NCBI GenBank assembly: GCA_955652855.1 | Contig: CATPCN010000121.1 | Span: 1-5,008 of the forward strand | Origin: an uncultured Chthoniobacterales bacterium | Lineage (GTDB): Bacteria > Verrucomicrobiota > Verrucomicrobiae > Chthoniobacterales > UBA10450 | DNA length: 5,008 bases | Reading direction: 5' to 3' | Shown here: piece after piece, positions 4,686 through 5,008 of the stretch | How the letters are laid out: every line of letters begins with the position of its first letter | How positions within the stretch are numbered: position 1 is the first letter of the stretch | The notes under the pieces: generated by a model | What the model saw: the letters and a program-made list of their open reading frames with translations, nothing else | Databases searched by the model: none | Told to the model about the DNA's origin: nothing | Translations under genes and position numbers: made by a program

Positions 4686-5008
4686 TTAGGCTTTGATCGA
4701 GTAGGTGCGCTCGCCGTCCTCAGCCTTCGTGGATACTACGGTCAACCCCATCTTCTTTCCCAGGGTGCCGCTGATGAAGCCCCTTACGGAATGCGGCTGC
4801 CAGCCGGTAGCCTTCATCACTTCCTTGAGGGTGGCTCCGTCCGGCCGTTTCAGCAAATCGAGCACCTTGGCGGTCTTGCTGCCTTCGCGCGCACCGGCCT
4901 TTTTGACACTGGCCTTTTTCTTGCCCTTGGGCGCTTTCTTCGGGGGGCTGGCCTTCTTAGCCGCCTTCCCTTTCTTGGGCGCAACGTGGGCGCGACGTGG
5001 CGCAACAC
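4686..5008 (-). CDS. DUF3489 protein with lysine-rich tail, C-terminal part (runs off right edge)
   Basis: The minus-strand frame ends at a TAA (4688-4686) and stays open to the window edge, showing 106 residues; the start is outside. The last 67 residues, from REGSKTAKVLDLL to ERTYSIKA, match the DUF3489 pattern: SKTAKVLDLLKRPDGATL, then ATGWQPHSVRGFISGTLGKK, then GLTVVS and a final TYSI strand. The shape is that of a winged helix, with GWQPHSVRGFIS as the likely recognition helix. The 39 residues before it are rich in Lys, Ala and Pro (13 K and 2 R), in runs such as PKKGKAAKKA, resembling histone H1 tails, and would bind DNA without sequence preference. DUF3489 genes often sit in mobile elements near recombinases and DUF2924 genes. 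The function is not established; a DNA-binding regulator or nucleoid-type protein is a fair guess. Confidence 0.88.
   Translation of the reverse strand, partial: VAPRRAHVAPKKGKAAKKASPPKKAPKGKKKASVKKAGAREGSKTAKVLDLLKRPDGATLKEVMKATGWQPHSVRGFISGTLGKKMGLTVVSTKAEDGERTYSIKA

Noticed and set aside
4602..5008. Plus-strand open frame starting at an ATGA overlap with the methyltransferase stop and open to the window end
   Set aside because: From about 4689 on it is antisense to DUF3489, whose protein is clearly recognisable; the Lys-rich minus-strand codons (AAG) leave few stops on the other strand, which explains the long open frame.
1..5008. CRISPR array, insertion sequence or toxin-antitoxin pair
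   Set aside because: No regularly spaced direct repeats with unique spacers, no transposase frame and no small two-gene toxin pair were seen on either strand.

Overview
This window looks like one end of an integrated mobile element, either a phage satellite or cryptic prophage, or an integrative plasmid. The host is probably a moderately GC-rich soil or environmental bacterium. The gene families (PrimPol, VapE-type helicase, ParB-methyltransferase fusion, DUF3489) and the sequence style would fit Acidobacteriota or Alphaproteobacteria, but nothing here fixes the taxon.

Layout from left to right. (1) Positions 1-157, minus strand: the N-terminal part of a coiled-coil protein that runs off the left edge and is built on an 11-residue repeat. 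(2) Positions 158-501 have no gene. They hold a 28-nt piece that reads on the minus strand as the 3' end of a tRNA or tmRNA gene (T arm, acceptor strand, discriminator and CCA) with no 5' half, which is the usual mark of an integrase attachment site. They also hold two short repeat clusters and a strong rightward terminator-like hairpin. (3) Positions 502-2932, plus strand: a tightly coupled three-gene operon with ATGA overlaps at both junctions. It encodes a 112-residue protein of unknown function, a 267-residue archaeo-eukaryotic-type primase (PrimPol with a PriCT-like C-terminal domain) and a 431-residue VapE-type superfamily 3 helicase. (4) Positions 2933-3300 have no convincing gene. They contain a perfect 14-bp palindrome, two clusters of GGAC motifs spaced about one helical turn apart, an AT-rich patch, and a long hairpin that would bury the Shine-Dalgarno sequence of the next gene. 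(5) Positions 3301-4605, plus strand: a ParB-like domain fused to a beta-class DNA methyltransferase. (6) Positions 4686-5008, minus strand and convergent: the C-terminal part of a DUF3489 protein with a lysine-rich, histone-H1-like tail, running off the right edge.

How the genes may work together (inference): the operon looks like a self-contained replication-initiation cassette (small partner, primase, helicase). The repeat-rich gap just downstream of the helicase is a candidate origin, and the methyltransferase is a solitary modification enzyme, possibly under translational control through the hairpin. No integrase, capsid, terminase or restriction endonuclease gene is visible, so phage, satellite and plasmid-like element cannot be told apart from this window. 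The best candidates for something undescribed are the small protein coupled to the primase, the SD-burying hairpin before the methyltransferase, and the putative origin.
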